Positions 44,548 through 56,512 of a stretch of 64,000 nucleotides of DNA are shown piece by piece. Positions within the stretch are counted from its first letter, which is position 1, and the number at the start of each line of letters is the position of its first letter. This DNA is from Pseudomonas schmalbachii. Its GTDB lineage: Bacteria; Pseudomonadota; Gammaproteobacteria; Pseudomonadales; Pseudomonadaceae. Below the pieces are notes generated by a model. It did no database searches, was not told the origin of the DNA, and saw only the letters and a list, made by a program, of their open reading frames with translations. The stretch spans positions 1,116,001 to 1,180,000 of the forward strand of contig NZ_JAELYA010000001.1 of the NCBI RefSeq assembly GCF_017589465.1, written 5' to 3'. A program made the position numbers and the translations under genes.

Positions 44548-46772
44548 CAATTGCTCTCCACTGCGACGCGAATGCCTGTCTGGGAAGCCAGGCCGAGGAA
44601 CGTCGGGAAGGAGGTGGCGACGTTGGCGCAATCATGGATGCGGATCGGCCCGCCAGCACGCAGCGAAGCCACGCTGAAGGACATGGCGATGCGATGGTCG
44701 CCGTGGCTCCAGACCTCACCGCCGCCGTAGGCGCCGCCATCGATGATGATGCCGTCCGGAGTCGGTTCGCACTTGACGCCAAGGGCCTTCAGACCATCGG
44801 CCATCACCTGGATGCGGTCGGATTCCTTCACCCGCAGCTCTTCGGCACCGCGCAGCACGGTACGCCCCTCGGCGTTGGCAGCAGCGACGAACAGCACCGG
44901 GAACTCGTCGATGGCCAGCGGAACCAGGTCTTCCGGGATATCGATGCCTTTCAACTTCGCAGAACGAACGCAAAGATCAGCCACCGGCTCACCGCCGACT
45001 TCACGCTGGTTTTCCAGGGTGATGTCGGCGCCCATCAGCTTGAGGATGTCGATCACGCCGGTGCGGGTCGGGTTGATGCCGACGTGCTCCAGGACGATCT
45101 CCGAGCCCTCGGCGATGCTGGCCGCCACCAGGAAGAAGGCCGCGGAGGAAATGTCCGCCGGCACTTCGATATGGGTCGCACTCAGTTTGTGGCCGGACTC
45201 CACCCGCGCGGTGCTGCCCTGCACATCCACCGGATAGCCGAAGCCGCGCAGCATGCGCTCGGTGTGGTCGCGAGTCGGCGCCGGCTCGGTCACTGCCGTC
45301 TCGCCGGCGGCATACAGGCCGGCAAGCAGCAGGCAGGACTTCACCTGGGCGCTGGCCATCGGCATTTCGTAGTTCATCCCGGTCAGGCGCTGGCCGCCGC
45401 GAATGGTCAGCGGCGGGCGCCCTTCCGGACCGGTCTCGATCACCGCTCCCATTTCCCGCAGCGGCTTGGCCACGCGGTTCATCGGGCGCTTGGACAGCGA
45501 TGCGTCGCCAGTCAGGGTGGTGTCGAACGACTGCGCCGCCAGCAGACCGCTGAGCAGGCGCATGGAGGTGCCGGAGTTGCCCAAGTAGAGCGGACCGGGC
45601 GGCGGCTTCAGGCCGTGCAGGCCGACGCCATGTACGGTCACGCGGCCATGTTGCGGGCCTTCGATGACCACGCCCATGTCGCGGAACGCCTGGATGGTCG
45701 CCAGCGCGTCCTCGCCCTCGAGGAAACCTTCCACCTCGGTAGTTCCCTCGGCCAGCGAACCGAGCATGATCGAACGGTGGGAAATCGACTTGTCGCCCGG
45801 TACGCGCACACGTCCGGACAGGCTGCCACCCGGCTGGGCCAGATAAATGAGATCGTTGTTGTGCATGGCGTCCACATAGGCCCGGCGGGCCAGGATTTTG
45901 CTGAAGTGCTCGCGGGCAACCCGGGCGCGGGTGAACACGCCCAGCAGTTGATGCCCGTCCCCTGAGTCGACGGCCTCGCGCAGTGCATCGAGGTCGCCGC
46001 GGAATACATCGAGGATGCGCAAGACCGCCTCGCGATTGGCGAGGAAGATGTCGTGCCACATCACCGGATCGCTGCCGGCGATCCGCGTGAAATCGCGGAA
46101 GCCGCCAGCGGCATAGCGGAAGATTTCCAGATTTTCGCTGCGCTTGGCCAACGAGTCGACCAGCGTGAAAGCCAGCAGGTGCGGCAGATGACTGGTGGCG
46201 GCCAGCACTTCGTCGTGATGGTCGACGTCCATGTGCTCGACATCCGCACCGAGCTCGCACCAGAGACTGTCGACCAGCGCGAGGGCCTGCGGGTCGGTGT
46301 CCGCCAGCGGCGTGAGAATCACCTTGTGCCGACGGAACAGCTCTGCATTGGCCGCCTCGACCCCGCTCTGCTCGGAGCCGGCAATCGGGTGACCGGGTAC
46401 GAAACGGGGCGGCATGCTGCCGAAGGTCGCCCTGGCGGCACGTACCACATTACCCTTGGCGCTGCCCACATCGGTGAGCACCGCATTGCCGAGGTCATAA
46501 CGGGAAAGCTCGGCCAATACCTTTTCCATGGCCAGGATCGGCACCGCCAGTTGAATGACATCCGCCTCCCGGCAGGCCTGTTCCAGCGACTCCTCGCAGC
46601 GGTCCACAACCCCGAGTTCGACGGCCAGGCGCCGCGTCTCGGGATCGCGATCGACACCCAGCACTTCCTCGAACACGCCCTTCTCACGCAGCCCCTTGGC
46701 AAAGGAGCCACCGATCAGGCCGAGGCCGACCACGACCAGGCGACGCAGTTTCACCGGGACAGCATCAGCCAC
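44547..46772 (-). CDS. aroA: bifunctional prephenate dehydrogenase / EPSP synthase
   Basis: 741 residues fusing two aromatic amino-acid enzymes. Residues about 1-290 are TyrA ([18 protein letters not shown] for [32 protein letters not shown]); residues about 300-741 are AroA ([40 protein letters not shown]). It supplies 5-enolpyruvylshikimate-3-phosphate and 4-hydroxyphenylpyruvate. A TyrA-AroA fusion is the normal state in Pseudomonas. The start is the GTG at 46772, overlapping the hisC stop; a GTG at 46754 is also possible. Confidence 0.94.
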   Translation of the reverse strand: MADAVPVKLRRLVVVGLGLIGGSFAKGLREKGVFEEVLGVDRDPETRRLAVELGVVDRCEESLEQACREADVIQLAVPILAMEKVLAELSRYDLGNAVLTDVGSAKGNVVRAARATFGSMPPRFVPGHPIAGSEQSGVEAANAELFRRHKVILTPLADTDPQALALVDSLWCELGADVEHMDVDHHDEVLAATSHLPHLLAFTLVDSLAKRSENLEIFRYAAGGFRDFTRIAGSDPVMWHDIFLANREAVLRILDVFRGDLDALREAVDSGDGHQLLGVFTRARVAREHFSKILARRAYVDAMHNNDLIYLAQPGGSLSGRVRVPGDKSISHRSIMLGSLAEGTTEVEGFLEGEDALATIQAFRDMGVVIEGPQHGRVTVHGVGLHGLKPPPGPLYLGNSGTSMRLLSGLLAAQSFDTTLTGDASLSKRPMNRVAKPLREMGAVIETGPEGRPPLTIRGGQRLTGMNYEMPMASAQVKSCLLLAGLYAAGETAVTEPAPTRDHTERMLRGFGYPVDVQGSTARVESGHKLSATHIEVPADISSAAFFLVAASIAEGSEIVLEHVGINPTRTGVIDILKLMGADITLENQREVGGEPVADLCVRSAKLKGIDIPEDLVPLAIDEFPVLFVAAANAEGRTVLRGAEELRVKESDRIQVMADGLKALGVKCEPTPDGIIIDGGAYGGGEVWSHGDHRIAMSFSVASLRAGGPIRIHDCANVATSFPTFLGLASQTGIRVAVESN

Positions 46773-47877
46773 GGGCGAGCACCTTGGCCAGGGCTTCCAG
46801 GCAGCGGGCGTTCTCTTCCGGCAGGCCGATGGAGATGCGCAGGTGATTCGGCATGCCGTAGCCACCGACCGGGCGAACGATCACGCCCTCGGCCAATAGC
46901 GCCTGGTAGATCGCCGCGGCGTCGCGGCCGATGTCCACGGCGATGAAGTTGCCCTTGGACGGAATCCAGGTCAGCCCCAGGCGGCGGAAGCCCTCTTCCA
47001 ACTGCACCATGCCGAGATCATTGATGCGCCGGCCTTCGGCCAGGTAGCCGGAGTCATCCAGCGCTGCGCAGGCAGCAGCCAGGGCCAAGCTGTTGACGTT
47101 GAATGGCTGGCGCACGCGGTTCAGCACATCGGCGACCTGCTGCGTGGAAATCGCATAGCCGACACGCAACGACGCCAGGCCGTAAGCCTTGGAGAAGGTA
47201 CGCGAGACCAGCAGATTGGGATGCGCATCGAGGTATTGCAGGCCATCGGGCAACTCATCGCCCTCGGCGTACTCGATATAGGCCTCGTCCAGCACCACCA
47301 GCACGTTTTCCGGCACGCGCTCGAGGAAGCGCGCCAGGGCGTCGGGGCCGAACCAGGTGCCGGTCGGATTGTTCGGGTTGGCGATGAACACCACGCGGGT
47401 ATTGGCGTCGATTGCCGCCAGCATGGCTTCGAGATCATGCCCCCAGTCCTTGGCCGGCACCACCTTGCCCTGGGCGCCGACCGCCTGGGTGGAGATCGGG
47501 TAGACGGCAAAGGCGTACTGGCTGAACACCGCATTGAGGCCGGGCGCCAGGTAGGCACGGGCGACCAGGTCGAGGATGTCGTTGGAACCGTTGCCGAGGG
47601 TCACCTGCGCGGTGCTCACACCGCAGCGGGCAGCCAGGCGGGTCTTGAGTTCGAAGCCGTTGCCGTCAGGATAGCGGGTCAATTCGGCCAGTTCGGCGCG
47701 AATCGCTTCCAGCACTTTCGGGCTGGGGCCAAGCGGATTTTCGTTGCTGGCCAGCTTGACGATGTTCGCCGGGTCCAGGTCGAGTTCCCGTGCCAGTTCG
47801 TCGACCGGCTTGCCAGGAACGTAGGGGGACAGCTTTTGCACACCCGGCTGGGCCAGGGCTAGGAAATCGCAAGACAT
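46765..47877 (-). CDS. hisC: histidinol-phosphate aminotransferase (HisC2 type)
   Basis: PLP enzyme of 370 residues. LASNENPLGPSP opens the fold, NPNNPTGT and SRTFSKAYGLASLRVGYA carry the substrate loop and PLP lysine, and HLRISIGLPEEN closes it. Between pheA and tyrA-aroA, this copy may act mainly on aromatic 2-oxo acids, with another HisC in the his operon; that is inference. A GAGG site lies 7 bases from the ATG. Confidence 0.93.
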   Translation of the reverse strand: MSCDFLALAQPGVQKLSPYVPGKPVDELARELDLDPANIVKLASNENPLGPSPKVLEAIRAELAELTRYPDGNGFELKTRLAARCGVSTAQVTLGNGSNDILDLVARAYLAPGLNAVFSQYAFAVYPISTQAVGAQGKVVPAKDWGHDLEAMLAAIDANTRVVFIANPNNPTGTWFGPDALARFLERVPENVLVVLDEAYIEYAEGDELPDGLQYLDAHPNLLVSRTFSKAYGLASLRVGYAISTQQVADVLNRVRQPFNVNSLALAAACAALDDSGYLAEGRRINDLGMVQLEEGFRRLGLTWIPSKGNFIAVDIGRDAAAIYQALLAEGVIVRPVGGYGMPNHLRISIGLPEENARCLEALAKVLARG

Positions 47878-47888
47878 AGCAGAGCCTC

Positions 47889-47953
47889 AAGCTACAAGTG
47901 GCAAGCTACAAGTGAAAACTGCGCTGCCTTGCTTGCAGCTTGCGGCTTGTAGC
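47889..47953. repeat. short palindromic/direct repeat between hisC and pheA
   Basis: AAGCTACAAGTG occurs twice (47889-47900, 47903-47914) and GCTTGTAGC, its inverse, at 47945-47953, with CTTGCAGCTTGCGG between. This looks like the 'gctacaagctgcaag' intergenic repeats common in Pseudomonas. Confidence 0.6.
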
Positions 47954-47967
47954 GTGCGACCAGCGGT

Positions 47968-49065
47968 TCAGAGAACCGCTTTCGGATACGAGCCCAGCAC
48001 CTTGAGGGCCACGGCTTCGCTGTTGATCTTTTCCAGCACGTCCTTGATCAGCGGGTCCTTGTGGTGGCCGACGAAGTCGATGAAGAACACGTAGGTCCAC
48101 TTGCCGCTGCGCGACGGACGGGTCTCGATGCGGGTCAGGTCGATGCCGTTGGTGTGGAACGGCACCAGCAGCTCATGCAGCGCGCCCGGCTTGTTGCGCA
48201 TGGAAACGATGATCGAGGTCTTGTCGTCGCCGGTCGGCGGCACTTCCTGGTTGCCGATGATGAGGAAGCGCGTGGAGTTGTCCGGGCGATCCTCGATCTT
48301 TTCGAACAGCTTGGACAGGCCATACAGGCTGGCCGCCATGTCGCCGGCGATGGCAGCGGAGTTCCACTCGCTCTTCACCCGCTTGGCCGCATCGGCGTTG
48401 CTGGAGACCGCCACCCGCTCGACGTTCGGATAGTGCGCGTCCAGCCACTTGCGGCACTGGGCCAGCGACTGGGCATGGGAATAGATGCGCGTGATGTTGT
48501 TGGTCTTGGTGTTCTCGCCCACCAGCAGGTGATGGTGGATGCGCAGCTCGACCTCGCCACAGATCACCATGTCGTGTTCGAGGAAGCTGTCCAGGGTGTG
48601 GTTGACCGCACCTTCGGTGGAGTTCTCCACCGGCACCACGCCGAAGTTCACCGCGCCGGCGGCGACTTCGCGGAACACCTCGTCGATCGCCGCCATCGGC
48701 GTACTGATCACCGCATGGCCGAAATGCTTGAGCGCCGCGGCCTGGGTGAAGGTGCCTTCCGGACCGAGATAGGCCACTTTCAGCGGCTGCTCCAGCGCCA
48801 GGCAGGAGGACATGATCTCGCGGAACAGCCGCGCCATTTCCTCGTTGCCCAGCGGGCCCTTGTTGAGCTCCATGATGTGCTTGAGCACCCAGGCCTCGCG
48901 CTCCGGCCGGTAGAACACCGGCTTTTCGCCCTCGGCCAGGGTCGCCATCTTCACCCGCGCCACATCCGTGGCGCAGCGCGCGCGTTCGCTGATCAGCTCG
49001 AGGATCTTCTCGTCGAGGCTGTCGATGCGTACGCGCAAAGCCTTGAGCTGGTCAGCGTCGCTCAT
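47968..49065 (-). CDS. pheA: chorismate mutase / prephenate dehydratase (P-protein)
   Basis: 365 residues: AroQ chorismate mutase (about 1-90; RVRIDSLDEKILELISERARC), prephenate dehydratase (VAYLGPEGTFTQAAA, PVENSTEGAVNHTLD, with the TRFLIIG segment) and a C-terminal ACT domain (PGALHELLVPFHTNGIDLTRIETRPSR) with the ESRP-like phenylalanine site. Makes phenylpyruvate and is probably inhibited by Phe. The ATG overlaps the serC stop by one base. Confidence 0.97.
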   Translation of the reverse strand: MSDADQLKALRVRIDSLDEKILELISERARCATDVARVKMATLAEGEKPVFYRPEREAWVLKHIMELNKGPLGNEEMARLFREIMSSCLALEQPLKVAYLGPEGTFTQAAALKHFGHAVISTPMAAIDEVFREVAAGAVNFGVVPVENSTEGAVNHTLDSFLEHDMVICGEVELRIHHHLLVGENTKTNNITRIYSHAQSLAQCRKWLDAHYPNVERVAVSSNADAAKRVKSEWNSAAIAGDMAASLYGLSKLFEKIEDRPDNSTRFLIIGNQEVPPTGDDKTSIIVSMRNKPGALHELLVPFHTNGIDLTRIETRPSRSGKWTYVFFIDFVGHHKDPLIKDVLEKINSEAVALKVLGSYPKAVL

Positions 49066-50150
49066 CAGCCGTGCTCCTTCTCGAACTCGGCCATGTAGGC
49101 CACCAGGGCTTCCACCGCGTCCAGACCCAGGGCGTTATAGATGGAGGCACGCATGCCGCCCACCGAACGGTGGCCCTTGAGGTTGAGCAGACCGCGAGCT
49201 TCAGCGCCTTCGAGGAAGGCCTTGTCGAGCTTCTCGTCGGCCAGGCGGAACGGCACGTTCATCCAGGAACGGGCAGCCGGCTGGATCGGGTTGGTGTAGA
49301 AGTCGCTGGCGTCGATGGTCCTGTACAGCAGGTCCTTCTTGGCGCGGTTGCGCTGCTCCATCGCGGCGACGCCGCCCTGCTCCTTCAGCCACTCGAAGAC
49401 CAGGCCGGCGAGGTACCAGGAATAGGTCGCCGGGGTGTTGTACATCGAACCGTTGTCGGCCGCGACCTTGTAGTTGAGCATGGTCGGGCAGCTGCTGCGG
49501 GCGTGGCCCAGCAGGTCTTCGCGGACGATGACCACCACCAGGCCGCTCGGGCCGATGTTCTTCTGCGCGCCGGCGTAGATCAGGCCGAACTTCGATACGT
49601 CGACCGGACGCGAGAGGATGTCGGAGGACATGTCCACCACCAGCGGGACGTCGCCGGTCTCGGGAATCCAGTCGAACTGCAGGCCGCCGATGGTCTCGTT
49701 GGACGCGTAATGCACATAGGCCGCGCCCGGAGTGAGGTTCCACTCGCTCTGCGCCGGGATGGCGAAGTAGTCGTAGCCCTTGGCGCTGGCGGCGACGTTG
49801 ACGTTGCCGTAGCGACGCGCCTCTTCCAGGCTCTTCTTCGACCAGATGCCGGTGTCGACGTAATCTGCCACGCCGCCTTCCGGCAGCAGGTTCAGCGGAA
49901 TCTCGGCGAACTGCTGGCTGGCGCCGCCCTGCAGGAACAGCACCTTGTAGTTCGACGGCACCGCGAGCAGGTCACGCAGATCCTGCTCGGCCTTCTCGGC
50001 AATGGCGACGTACTCGTCACTGCGGTGGCTCATTTCCATGACGGACAGGCCACGACCCTGCCAGTCGAGCATTTCGGCCTGGGCGCGCTCCAGTACAGCG
50101 GTGGGAAGCGCCGCGGGACCGGCGCAGAAGTTATAGGCTCGCTTGCTCAC
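49065..50150 (-). CDS. serC: phosphoserine aminotransferase
   Basis: 361 residues, PLP-dependent, makes phosphoserine from phosphohydroxypyruvate and also serves pyridoxine synthesis. AYNFCAGPAALP, the FLQGGASQQFAEIPLNLL loop and YAGAQKNIGPSG with the PLP lysine are typical. The GTG at 50150 gives the family's usual MSKRAYNF start and the 361-residue length; a GTG at 50156 adds two residues. It starts 14 bases after gyrA. Confidence 0.96.
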   Translation of the reverse strand: MSKRAYNFCAGPAALPTAVLERAQAEMLDWQGRGLSVMEMSHRSDEYVAIAEKAEQDLRDLLAVPSNYKVLFLQGGASQQFAEIPLNLLPEGGVADYVDTGIWSKKSLEEARRYGNVNVAASAKGYDYFAIPAQSEWNLTPGAAYVHYASNETIGGLQFDWIPETGDVPLVVDMSSDILSRPVDVSKFGLIYAGAQKNIGPSGLVVVIVREDLLGHARSSCPTMLNYKVAADNGSMYNTPATYSWYLAGLVFEWLKEQGGVAAMEQRNRAKKDLLYRTIDASDFYTNPIQPAARSWMNVPFRLADEKLDKAFLEGAEARGLLNLKGHRSVGGMRASIYNALGLDAVEALVAYMAEFEKEHG

Positions 50151-50164
50151 ATCCACTCTCGCTA

Positions 50165-52939
50165 TCAGTCTTCGCTGGCCTGCGGGGCTTCTTCAGCCAC
50201 GGCTTCGCCTGCTTCTTGGTTCTCGTCCGACGCTTCGCCTTCGACGATCTCGCCGTCGATGACTTCGTCGTCGACGATGGTCGGCTCCTGCACCCGCTCC
50301 AGGCCCACGACGGTTTCGTCGGAAGCCAGCTTGATGAGAATCACGCCCTGGGTATTGCGGCCCGCGCCGCGGACTTCGTCGACACGGGTACGGACCAGAG
50401 TGCCCTGGTCGGAAATCAGCATGATCTCCTCGCCGTCCAGTACCTGGATGGCGCCCACCAGATTGCCGTTGCGCTCGTTGATCACCATGGCGATCACGCC
50501 CTGGCCACCACGGCCGCGGCGCGGGTAGTCGGCCAGCGGCGTGCGCTTGCCGTAACCGCGTTCGGAGGCGGTGAGGATCTGCGCCTCGCGGCATTCCGGG
50601 ATCAGCATGGAGATGATGCGCTGGTCTTCGGCCAGGCGCATGCCGCGCACGCCACGGGCGTTACGGCCCATGATGCGCACCTTGCTTTCCTTGAAGCGAA
50701 TGACCTTGCCGGCGTCGGAGAACATCATCACGTCCTTCGAACCGTCGGTGATGGCGGCGGCGATCAGCGAGTCGCCCTCTTCCAGCTTCAGGGCGATCAG
50801 GCCATTGGAGCGCGGCTTGGTGAACTGGATCAGCGGGGTCTTCTTCACGGTGCCCTTGGCGGTGGCCATGAAGATGTAGGCGCCGGTCGGCTCGTCCTGG
50901 CTGAAGTCGGCGTCGTCGCCTTCTTCGGCCTCTTCGGCTTCCACCACTTCGGCGACCTGCTCGGCGACCACGTCGTCGTCATCGCCTTCCTCGCCGGCGA
51001 ACTGCGCACGCACGGCCTCCAAGTCGATCTGCAGCATCGCGGTGATGCGCTCGCCTTCGTCCAGCGGCAGCAGGTTGACCAGCGGGCGGCCACGGGCGGT
51101 ACGCGAGGCTTCCGGAATCTCGAAGGTGCGCAGCCAGTAGACCTTGCCCTTGCTGGAGAACAGCAGCAGGGTCGCGTGGCTGTTGGCGACCAGCAGGTGT
51201 TCGATGTAGTCCTCGTCCTTCACCCCGCTCGCCGACTTGCCTTTGCCACCGCGACGCTGGGCCTCGTAGGCGGCCAGCGGCTGGGACTTGGCGTAGCCGC
51301 CGTGGGAGATGGTCACCACGCGCTCTTCTTCGGTGATCAGGTCGGCGATGGTCAGGTCGACCTGGGACGCGACGATCTCGGTGCGACGGGCATCGCCGAA
51401 CTCGGCCTTGACCTTCTCCAGCTCCTCGCGGATGACTTCCAGCAGGCGCTCGGGGCTGGTCAGGATGCGGATCAGCTCGCCGATCAGCGCGAGGATTTCC
51501 TGGTACTCGCTGAGCAGCTTTTCATGCTCAAGGCCGGTCAGGCGGTGCAGGCGCAGCTCCAGGATGGCCTGGGCCTGTTCCGGCGACAGGTAGTACTTGC
51601 CTTCGCGCAGACCGTATTGCGGATCAAGGTCTTCCGGACGGCAGGCATCGGCGCCCGCGCGCTCGACCATGGCTTCCACCGCGCTGGATTCCCAGGCGGT
51701 GGCGATAAGGCGTTCCTTGGCCTCCGCCGGGGTCGGCGAGGACTTGATCAGCTCGATCACCGGGTCGATGTTCGACAAGGCGACCGCCTGGCCTTCGAGG
51801 ATATGGCCGCGCTCACGGGCCTTGCGCAGCTCGTAGACGGTACGGCGGGTCACCACTTCGCGGCGGTGACGGACGAACACCTCGAGCATGTCCTTGAGGT
51901 TCAGCAGGCGCGGCTGGCCGTCGACCAGCGCCACCACGTTGATACCGAATACGCTCTGCAGCTGGGTCTGCGCGTAGAGGTTGTTCAGTACGACCTCGCC
52001 GACTTCGCCGCGGCGCAGCTCGATGACCACGCGCATGCCGTCCTTGTCGGACTCGTCGCGCAGCTCGGTGATGCCTTCGATCTTCTTCTCTTTCACCAGC
52101 TCGGCGATCTTCTCGATCAGACGCGCCTTGTTCAGCTGGTAGGGCAGCTCGGTGATGATGATCTGCTGGCGGCCGCCGCCCTTCTCCATGTCCTCGACTT
52201 CGGCGCGGGCACGGATATAGATGCGCCCGCGACCGGTACGGTATGCCTCGATGATGCCGGCGCGGCCGTTGATGATACCGGCGGTCGGGAAGTCCGGGCC
52301 GGGGATGTACTGCATCAGCTCATCGACGGTCAGTTCCGGGTTGTCGATCAGCGCCAGGCAGCCATCGATGACTTCGCCGAGGTTGTGTGGCGGGATGTTG
52401 GTCGCCATGCCCACGGCGATACCGCTGGAACCGTTGACCAGCAGGTTGGGGACCTTGGTCGGCATGACCGCCGGAATCTGCTCGGTGCCGTCGTAGTTGG
52501 GCACCCAGTCGACGGTTTCCTTGTCGAGGTCGGCCAGCAGTTCATGCGCCAGCTTGGACATGCGCACTTCGGTGTATCGCATGGCCGCGGCGTTGTCGCC
52601 GTCCACCGAACCGAAGTTGCCCTGGCCGTCCACCAGCATGTAGCGCAGCGAGAACGGCTGGGCCATGCGCACGATGGTGTCGTACACCGCGGTGTCGCCG
52701 TGCGGGTGGTATTTACCGATCACGTCGCCGACCACACGGGCGGATTTCTTGTAGGGCTTGTTCCAGTCGTTGCCCAGCTCGCTCATGGCGTAGAGCACGC
52801 GGCGATGCACCGGCTTCAGGCCATCGCGGGCGTCGGGAAGGGCACGACCGACGATCACGCTCATGGCGTAATCGAGGTAGGACTGTCGGAGTTCGTCTTC
52901 GATATTGACCGGGAGGATTTCTTTGGCCAGTTCGCCCAT
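50165..52939 (-). CDS. gyrA: DNA gyrase subunit A
   Basis: 924 residues, near the Pseudomonas GyrA length. The catalytic tyrosine is in [10 protein letters not shown]; the quinolone-determining region reads [15 protein letters not shown], with Thr at 83 and Asp at 87 as in susceptible P. aeruginosa. The C-terminal beta-pinwheel has its GyrA box RRGGKGK. An acidic insert (around residues 648-685, Glu/Asp-rich) and an acidic C-terminal tail are visible, both usual in Pseudomonas. ATG at 52939 fits the standard [17 protein letters not shown] start. It heads the gyrA-serC-pheA block. Confidence 0.98.
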   Translation of the reverse strand: MGELAKEILPVNIEDELRQSYLDYAMSVIVGRALPDARDGLKPVHRRVLYAMSELGNDWNKPYKKSARVVGDVIGKYHPHGDTAVYDTIVRMAQPFSLRYMLVDGQGNFGSVDGDNAAAMRYTEVRMSKLAHELLADLDKETVDWVPNYDGTEQIPAVMPTKVPNLLVNGSSGIAVGMATNIPPHNLGEVIDGCLALIDNPELTVDELMQYIPGPDFPTAGIINGRAGIIEAYRTGRGRIYIRARAEVEDMEKGGGRQQIIITELPYQLNKARLIEKIAELVKEKKIEGITELRDESDKDGMRVVIELRRGEVGEVVLNNLYAQTQLQSVFGINVVALVDGQPRLLNLKDMLEVFVRHRREVVTRRTVYELRKARERGHILEGQAVALSNIDPVIELIKSSPTPAEAKERLIATAWESSAVEAMVERAGADACRPEDLDPQYGLREGKYYLSPEQAQAILELRLHRLTGLEHEKLLSEYQEILALIGELIRILTSPERLLEVIREELEKVKAEFGDARRTEIVASQVDLTIADLITEEERVVTISHGGYAKSQPLAAYEAQRRGGKGKSASGVKDEDYIEHLLVANSHATLLLFSSKGKVYWLRTFEIPEASRTARGRPLVNLLPLDEGERITAMLQIDLEAVRAQFAGEEGDDDDVVAEQVAEVVEAEEAEEGDDADFSQDEPTGAYIFMATAKGTVKKTPLIQFTKPRSNGLIALKLEEGDSLIAAAITDGSKDVMMFSDAGKVIRFKESKVRIMGRNARGVRGMRLAEDQRIISMLIPECREAQILTASERGYGKRTPLADYPRRGRGGQGVIAMVINERNGNLVGAIQVLDGEEIMLISDQGTLVRTRVDEVRGAGRNTQGVILIKLASDETVVGLERVQEPTIVDDEVIDGEIVEGEASDENQEAGEAVAEEAPQASED

Positions 52940-53159
52940 GAGAAGCCTGGTTCCTTTTACTGGTGGAACTCCGCCTTGCCCGTCCTGGCTCCAGCGGAGT
53001 GCGTCGGCGCCATTGGAATGCCACCAACTCACAACAAATCAACGACTTGGGTCACTGATCCGCGCTACTCCGGGAGCATGAAAAACGGCCCCCAAAGAAC
53101 CGTCGGAGCTTACCACAGAGCAAGGGGAACACCTACCCTGGCGACACCCCCTGCGGCGA

Positions 53160-54236
53160 TCAGTGCAGTCGCTTGCGACTCATCAACTGAGCCATGCGCT
53201 CGGCGTCCGGACGTTCGACCACGCCGCGCTCGGTCACGATGGCATCGATCAGGTCCGCTGGAGTCACATCGAACACCGGATTGAACGCATCGACCTCGGC
53301 TGCGACGCGCTTGCCGCCGATTTCCAGCAACTCAACGCCGTCGCGCTCCTCGATCGGGATGTCTTCGCCGCTTTCCAGGCTCATGTCGATGGTCGAGCTC
53401 GGCGCCACCACCATGAAGCGCACGCCATGGTGCATGGCGTTCACCGCCAACTGGTAGGTGCCGATCTTGTTCGCCACGTCGCCATTGGCGGTGATGCGGT
53501 CGGCGCCGACGATCACCCAGGTGATGCTCTGGGTCTTCATCAGATGGGCCGCCGCCGCGTCGGCGTTCAGCATCACCGGCACGCCCTCGTTGGCCAGTTC
53601 CCAGGCGGTCAGCCGCGCGCCCTGCAGCCAGGGGCGGGTTTCATCCGCATAGATGCGCTCGACCAGCCCTTCCAGGTGCGCCGCACGGATGACCCCGAGC
53701 GCCGTGCCGAAGCCGCCGGTGGCCAGGGCGCCGGTATTGCAGTGGGTGAGGATCTTCTGCGGACCGGAGTGGTGCTTGCGGATCAGCTCGACGCCGAGCT
53801 GGGCCATGGTCAGGTTGGCCTCGCGGTCGCTCTCGTGGATGGCAATAGCTTCGGCTTCCATCACCGCCAGCACATCGTCGGCGTCCTTGACACGCTCCAG
53901 GCGGTCGCGCATGCGGTTGAGCGCCCAGAACAGGTTGACCGCCGTCGGCCGCGATTCGGCCAGCACCTGGAAATCCGCCTCCAGGGCGGCGCGCCAGTCG
54001 CCATTGTGGCGCAGCCGGGCACGCAGGCCGAGCACCACGCCATAGGCCGCCGCGATGCCGATGGCCGGCGCACCGCGCACCACCATCTGGCGAATCGCCT
54101 CGGCCACTCCGGCCGCGCTGTCGTAGGCCAGCCAGGTTTCCTCCAGCGGCAGGAGACGCTGGTCCAACAACCGGAGTGCCCCGTTGCGCCAATCAATGGC
54201 CGTTACCCGCTCGGCCGCCAGCAGCCGCTCACGCAT
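53160..54236 (-). CDS. mtnA: S-methyl-5-thioribose-1-phosphate isomerase
   Basis: 358 residues. Converts methylthioribose-1-phosphate to the ribulose form in methionine salvage. [15 protein letters not shown], the catalytic cysteine in [13 protein letters not shown] and the catalytic Asp in [19 protein letters not shown] are intact. The ATG has GAGGTG four bases upstream. Divergent from mtaD, which makes upstream metabolites of the same purine/methionine salvage area. Confidence 0.96.
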   Translation of the reverse strand: MRERLLAAERVTAIDWRNGALRLLDQRLLPLEETWLAYDSAAGVAEAIRQMVVRGAPAIGIAAAYGVVLGLRARLRHNGDWRAALEADFQVLAESRPTAVNLFWALNRMRDRLERVKDADDVLAVMEAEAIAIHESDREANLTMAQLGVELIRKHHSGPQKILTHCNTGALATGGFGTALGVIRAAHLEGLVERIYADETRPWLQGARLTAWELANEGVPVMLNADAAAAHLMKTQSITWVIVGADRITANGDVANKIGTYQLAVNAMHHGVRFMVVAPSSTIDMSLESGEDIPIEERDGVELLEIGGKRVAAEVDAFNPVFDVTPADLIDAIVTERGVVERPDAERMAQLMSRKRLH

Positions 54237-54347
54237 GGAACACCTCATCACTCGAATTCTCTACGGATCGATCCCGGCGCCGCGGCATCCGCCAGCAACG
54301 CAGGGAAAACAGCGGAGTATAACGAGCCGGGGTCAGCAGCGCTCGGG

Positions 54348-54353
54348 TATACT
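54348..54353 (+). promoter_or_regulatory. possible -10 element of mtaD
   Basis: TATACT 38 bases before the mtaD start, in the mtnA/mtaD divergent region; no good -35 at the right distance, so weak evidence. Confidence 0.35.
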
Positions 54354-54390
54354 GCCGCCCTCGTCAATTCACGCGCCCAGGATGCGCCAA

Positions 54391-55725
54391 ATGCCCGAAG
54401 CCAAAGCCCCTCTTGACCTGCTTCTGCTGCCGACCTGGATCGTCCCGGTGGAACCCGCCGGCGTCGTCCTCCGTGACCACGCGCTGGGCATCCGCGACGG
54501 CCGTATCGCCCTCCTCGCCCCGCGCACCGAAGCGCTGCGCCATCCGGCGACGGAAACCCGCGAGCTGCCGGGCATGCTGCTCGCTCCCGGCCTGGTCAAC
54601 GCCCACGGCCACGCCGCCATGAGCCTGTTCCGCGGCCTGGCCGACGACCTGCCGCTGATGACCTGGCTGCAGGAACATATCTGGCCGGCCGAGGCGAAGT
54701 GGGTCAGCGAGGACTTCGTCCGCGACGGCACCGAACTGGCCATCGCCGAGCAGATCAAGGGCGGGATCAGCTGCTTCTCCGACATGTACTTCCTGCCGCG
54801 CGTTGCCTGCGAAGCGGTGCACAAGGCCGGCGTGCGTGCGCAGATCTGCGTGCCGGTGCTGGACTTCCCGATGCCCGGCGCCCGCGACGCCAGCGAGGCG
54901 ATCCGCCAGGGCGTGGCCCTGCACGACGACTTCAAGCATCACCCGCGCATCGCCGTCGCCTTCGGCCCGCATGCGCCGTACACGGTCAGCGACGACAAGC
55001 TGGAAAGCATCGTCATGCTCGCCGAGGAACTGGACGCCGGTATCCAGATGCACGTCCACGAGACCGCCTTCGAAGTCCAGCAGGCGCTGGAAAAATCCGG
55101 CGAGCGGCCGCTGGCCCGCCTGCACCGCCTCGGCCTGCTCGGCCCGCGCTTCCAGGCCGTGCACATGACCCAGGTCAGCGATGAAGACGTCGAGCTGCTG
55201 GTGGAGACCAACAGCTCGGTGATCCACTGCCCGGAATCCAACCTCAAGCTGGCCAGCGGCTTCTGCCCGGTCGAGCGCCTGTGGCAGGCGGGGGTCAACG
55301 TCGCCATCGGCACCGACGGCGCGGCGAGCAACAACGATCTCGACCTGCTCGGCGAAACCCGCACCGCCGCCCTGCTGGCCAAGGCCGTGGCCGGCCAGGC
55401 GACCGCCCTCGACGCCCACCGCGCGCTGCGCATGGCGACCCTGAATGGCGCCCGCGCGCTGGGGCTGGAGCAGGAAATCGGCTCGCTGGAGCCGGGCAAA
55501 TCCGCCGACATCGTCGCCTTCGACCTGTCCGGACTGGCCCAGCAGCCGATCTACGAGCCCGTCTCGCAACTGATCTACGCCAGCGGCCGCGACTGCGTGA
55601 AGCACCTCTGGGTAGGCGGCAAGCAACTGCTGGAAGACGGCCGCCTGACGCGACTCGACGAACAGCGCCTGCACAGGGTGGCCGGCGAATGGGGCGCGCG
55701 CATCGCCGGCACAGCGACAAACTGA
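54391..55725 (+). CDS. mtaD: 5'-methylthioadenosine / S-adenosylhomocysteine deaminase
   Basis: Metal-dependent amidohydrolase, 444 residues. Metal site [10 protein letters not shown] (HxH), MHVHETAFE, and [13 protein letters not shown] with the catalytic Asp. In P. aeruginosa the equivalent deaminates MTA to methylthioinosine. ATG 54391 is 8 bases from AGGA; an ATG at 54382 would add three residues. Likely co-transcribed with ubiG or separate (88-base gap). Confidence 0.92.
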   Translation: MPEAKAPLDLLLLPTWIVPVEPAGVVLRDHALGIRDGRIALLAPRTEALRHPATETRELPGMLLAPGLVNAHGHAAMSLFRGLADDLPLMTWLQEHIWPAEAKWVSEDFVRDGTELAIAEQIKGGISCFSDMYFLPRVACEAVHKAGVRAQICVPVLDFPMPGARDASEAIRQGVALHDDFKHHPRIAVAFGPHAPYTVSDDKLESIVMLAEELDAGIQMHVHETAFEVQQALEKSGERPLARLHRLGLLGPRFQAVHMTQVSDEDVELLVETNSSVIHCPESNLKLASGFCPVERLWQAGVNVAIGTDGAASNNDLDLLGETRTAALLAKAVAGQATALDAHRALRMATLNGARALGLEQEIGSLEPGKSADIVAFDLSGLAQQPIYEPVSQLIYASGRDCVKHLWVGGKQLLEDGRLTRLDEQRLHRVAGEWGARIAGTATN

Positions 55726-55813
55726 CATGCCGTAACCCACGGGGCGCGCGAAGCTGGCATCATACGTAGCATTTGCGCCATTCGATTCAGCCAACTTTTT
55801 CCAAAGAGGCACC

Positions 55814-56512
55814 ATGAGCAACGTCGACCACGCCGAGATCGCCAAATTCGAGGCCCTCGCCCATCGCTGGTGGGACCGCGAAAGCGAGTTCAAGCCCCTG
55901 CACGACATCAACCCGCTGCGGGTCAACTGGATCGACGAGCGCGTCGGCCTGGCCGGCAAGCGCGTCCTCGACGTCGGCTGCGGTGGCGGCATCCTCAGCG
56001 AAGCCATGGCCCAGCGCGGCGCGACGGTGCTCGGCATCGACATGGGCGAAGCGCCGCTGGCGGTCGCCCAGCTGCACCAGCTGGAATCCGGCGTGCCGGT
56101 GGAATACCGCCGCAGCACCGCCGAGCAGCTCGCCGAGGAAATGCCCGGCGAATTCGACGTGGTCACCTGCCTGGAAATGCTCGAACACGTTCCCGATCCG
56201 GCATCGGTGATCCGCGCCTGTTACAGGATGGTCAAGCCCGGCGGCCAGGTGTTCTTCTCCACCATCAACCGCAATCCCAAGGCCTACCTGTTCGCCATCG
56301 TCGGCGCCGAGTACGTGATGCGCCTGCTGCCGCGCGGCACCCACGACTTCAAGAAATTCATCCGCCCGTCGGAACTCGGCGCCTGGTCGCGCGACGCCGG
56401 TCTTTCGGTCAAGGACATCACCGGCCTGACCTACAACCCGCTGACCAAGCACTACAAGCTGGCCGACGATGTCGACGTCAACTACATGATCCAGACCCTG
56501 CGCGAGGAATGA
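55814..56512 (+). CDS. ubiG: ubiquinone biosynthesis O-methyltransferase UbiG
   Basis: 232 residues, SAM-dependent, catalyses both O-methylations of ubiquinone synthesis. [18 protein letters not shown] and [15 protein letters not shown] (SAM motif I) are diagnostic, with the [12 protein letters not shown] and [12 protein letters not shown] stretches. GAGG lies 4 bases before the ATG. Its stop overlaps mupP as ATGA. Confidence 0.97.
   Translation: MSNVDHAEIAKFEALAHRWWDRESEFKPLHDINPLRVNWIDERVGLAGKRVLDVGCGGGILSEAMAQRGATVLGIDMGEAPLAVAQLHQLESGVPVEYRRSTAEQLAEEMPGEFDVVTCLEMLEHVPDPASVIRACYRMVKPGGQVFFSTINRNPKAYLFAIVGAEYVMRLLPRGTHDFKKFIRPSELGAWSRDAGLSVKDITGLTYNPLTKHYKLADDVDVNYMIQTLREE

Noticed and set aside
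44547..46772. Possible frameshift joining tyrA and aroA
   Set aside because: The fusion is in frame, both domains are intact, and it is the normal arrangement in Pseudomonas.
50216..53284. A very long open frame antisense to gyrA
   Set aside because: It follows the codon pattern of GC-rich gyrA, resembles no protein, and spans the gyrA promoter; a shadow frame.
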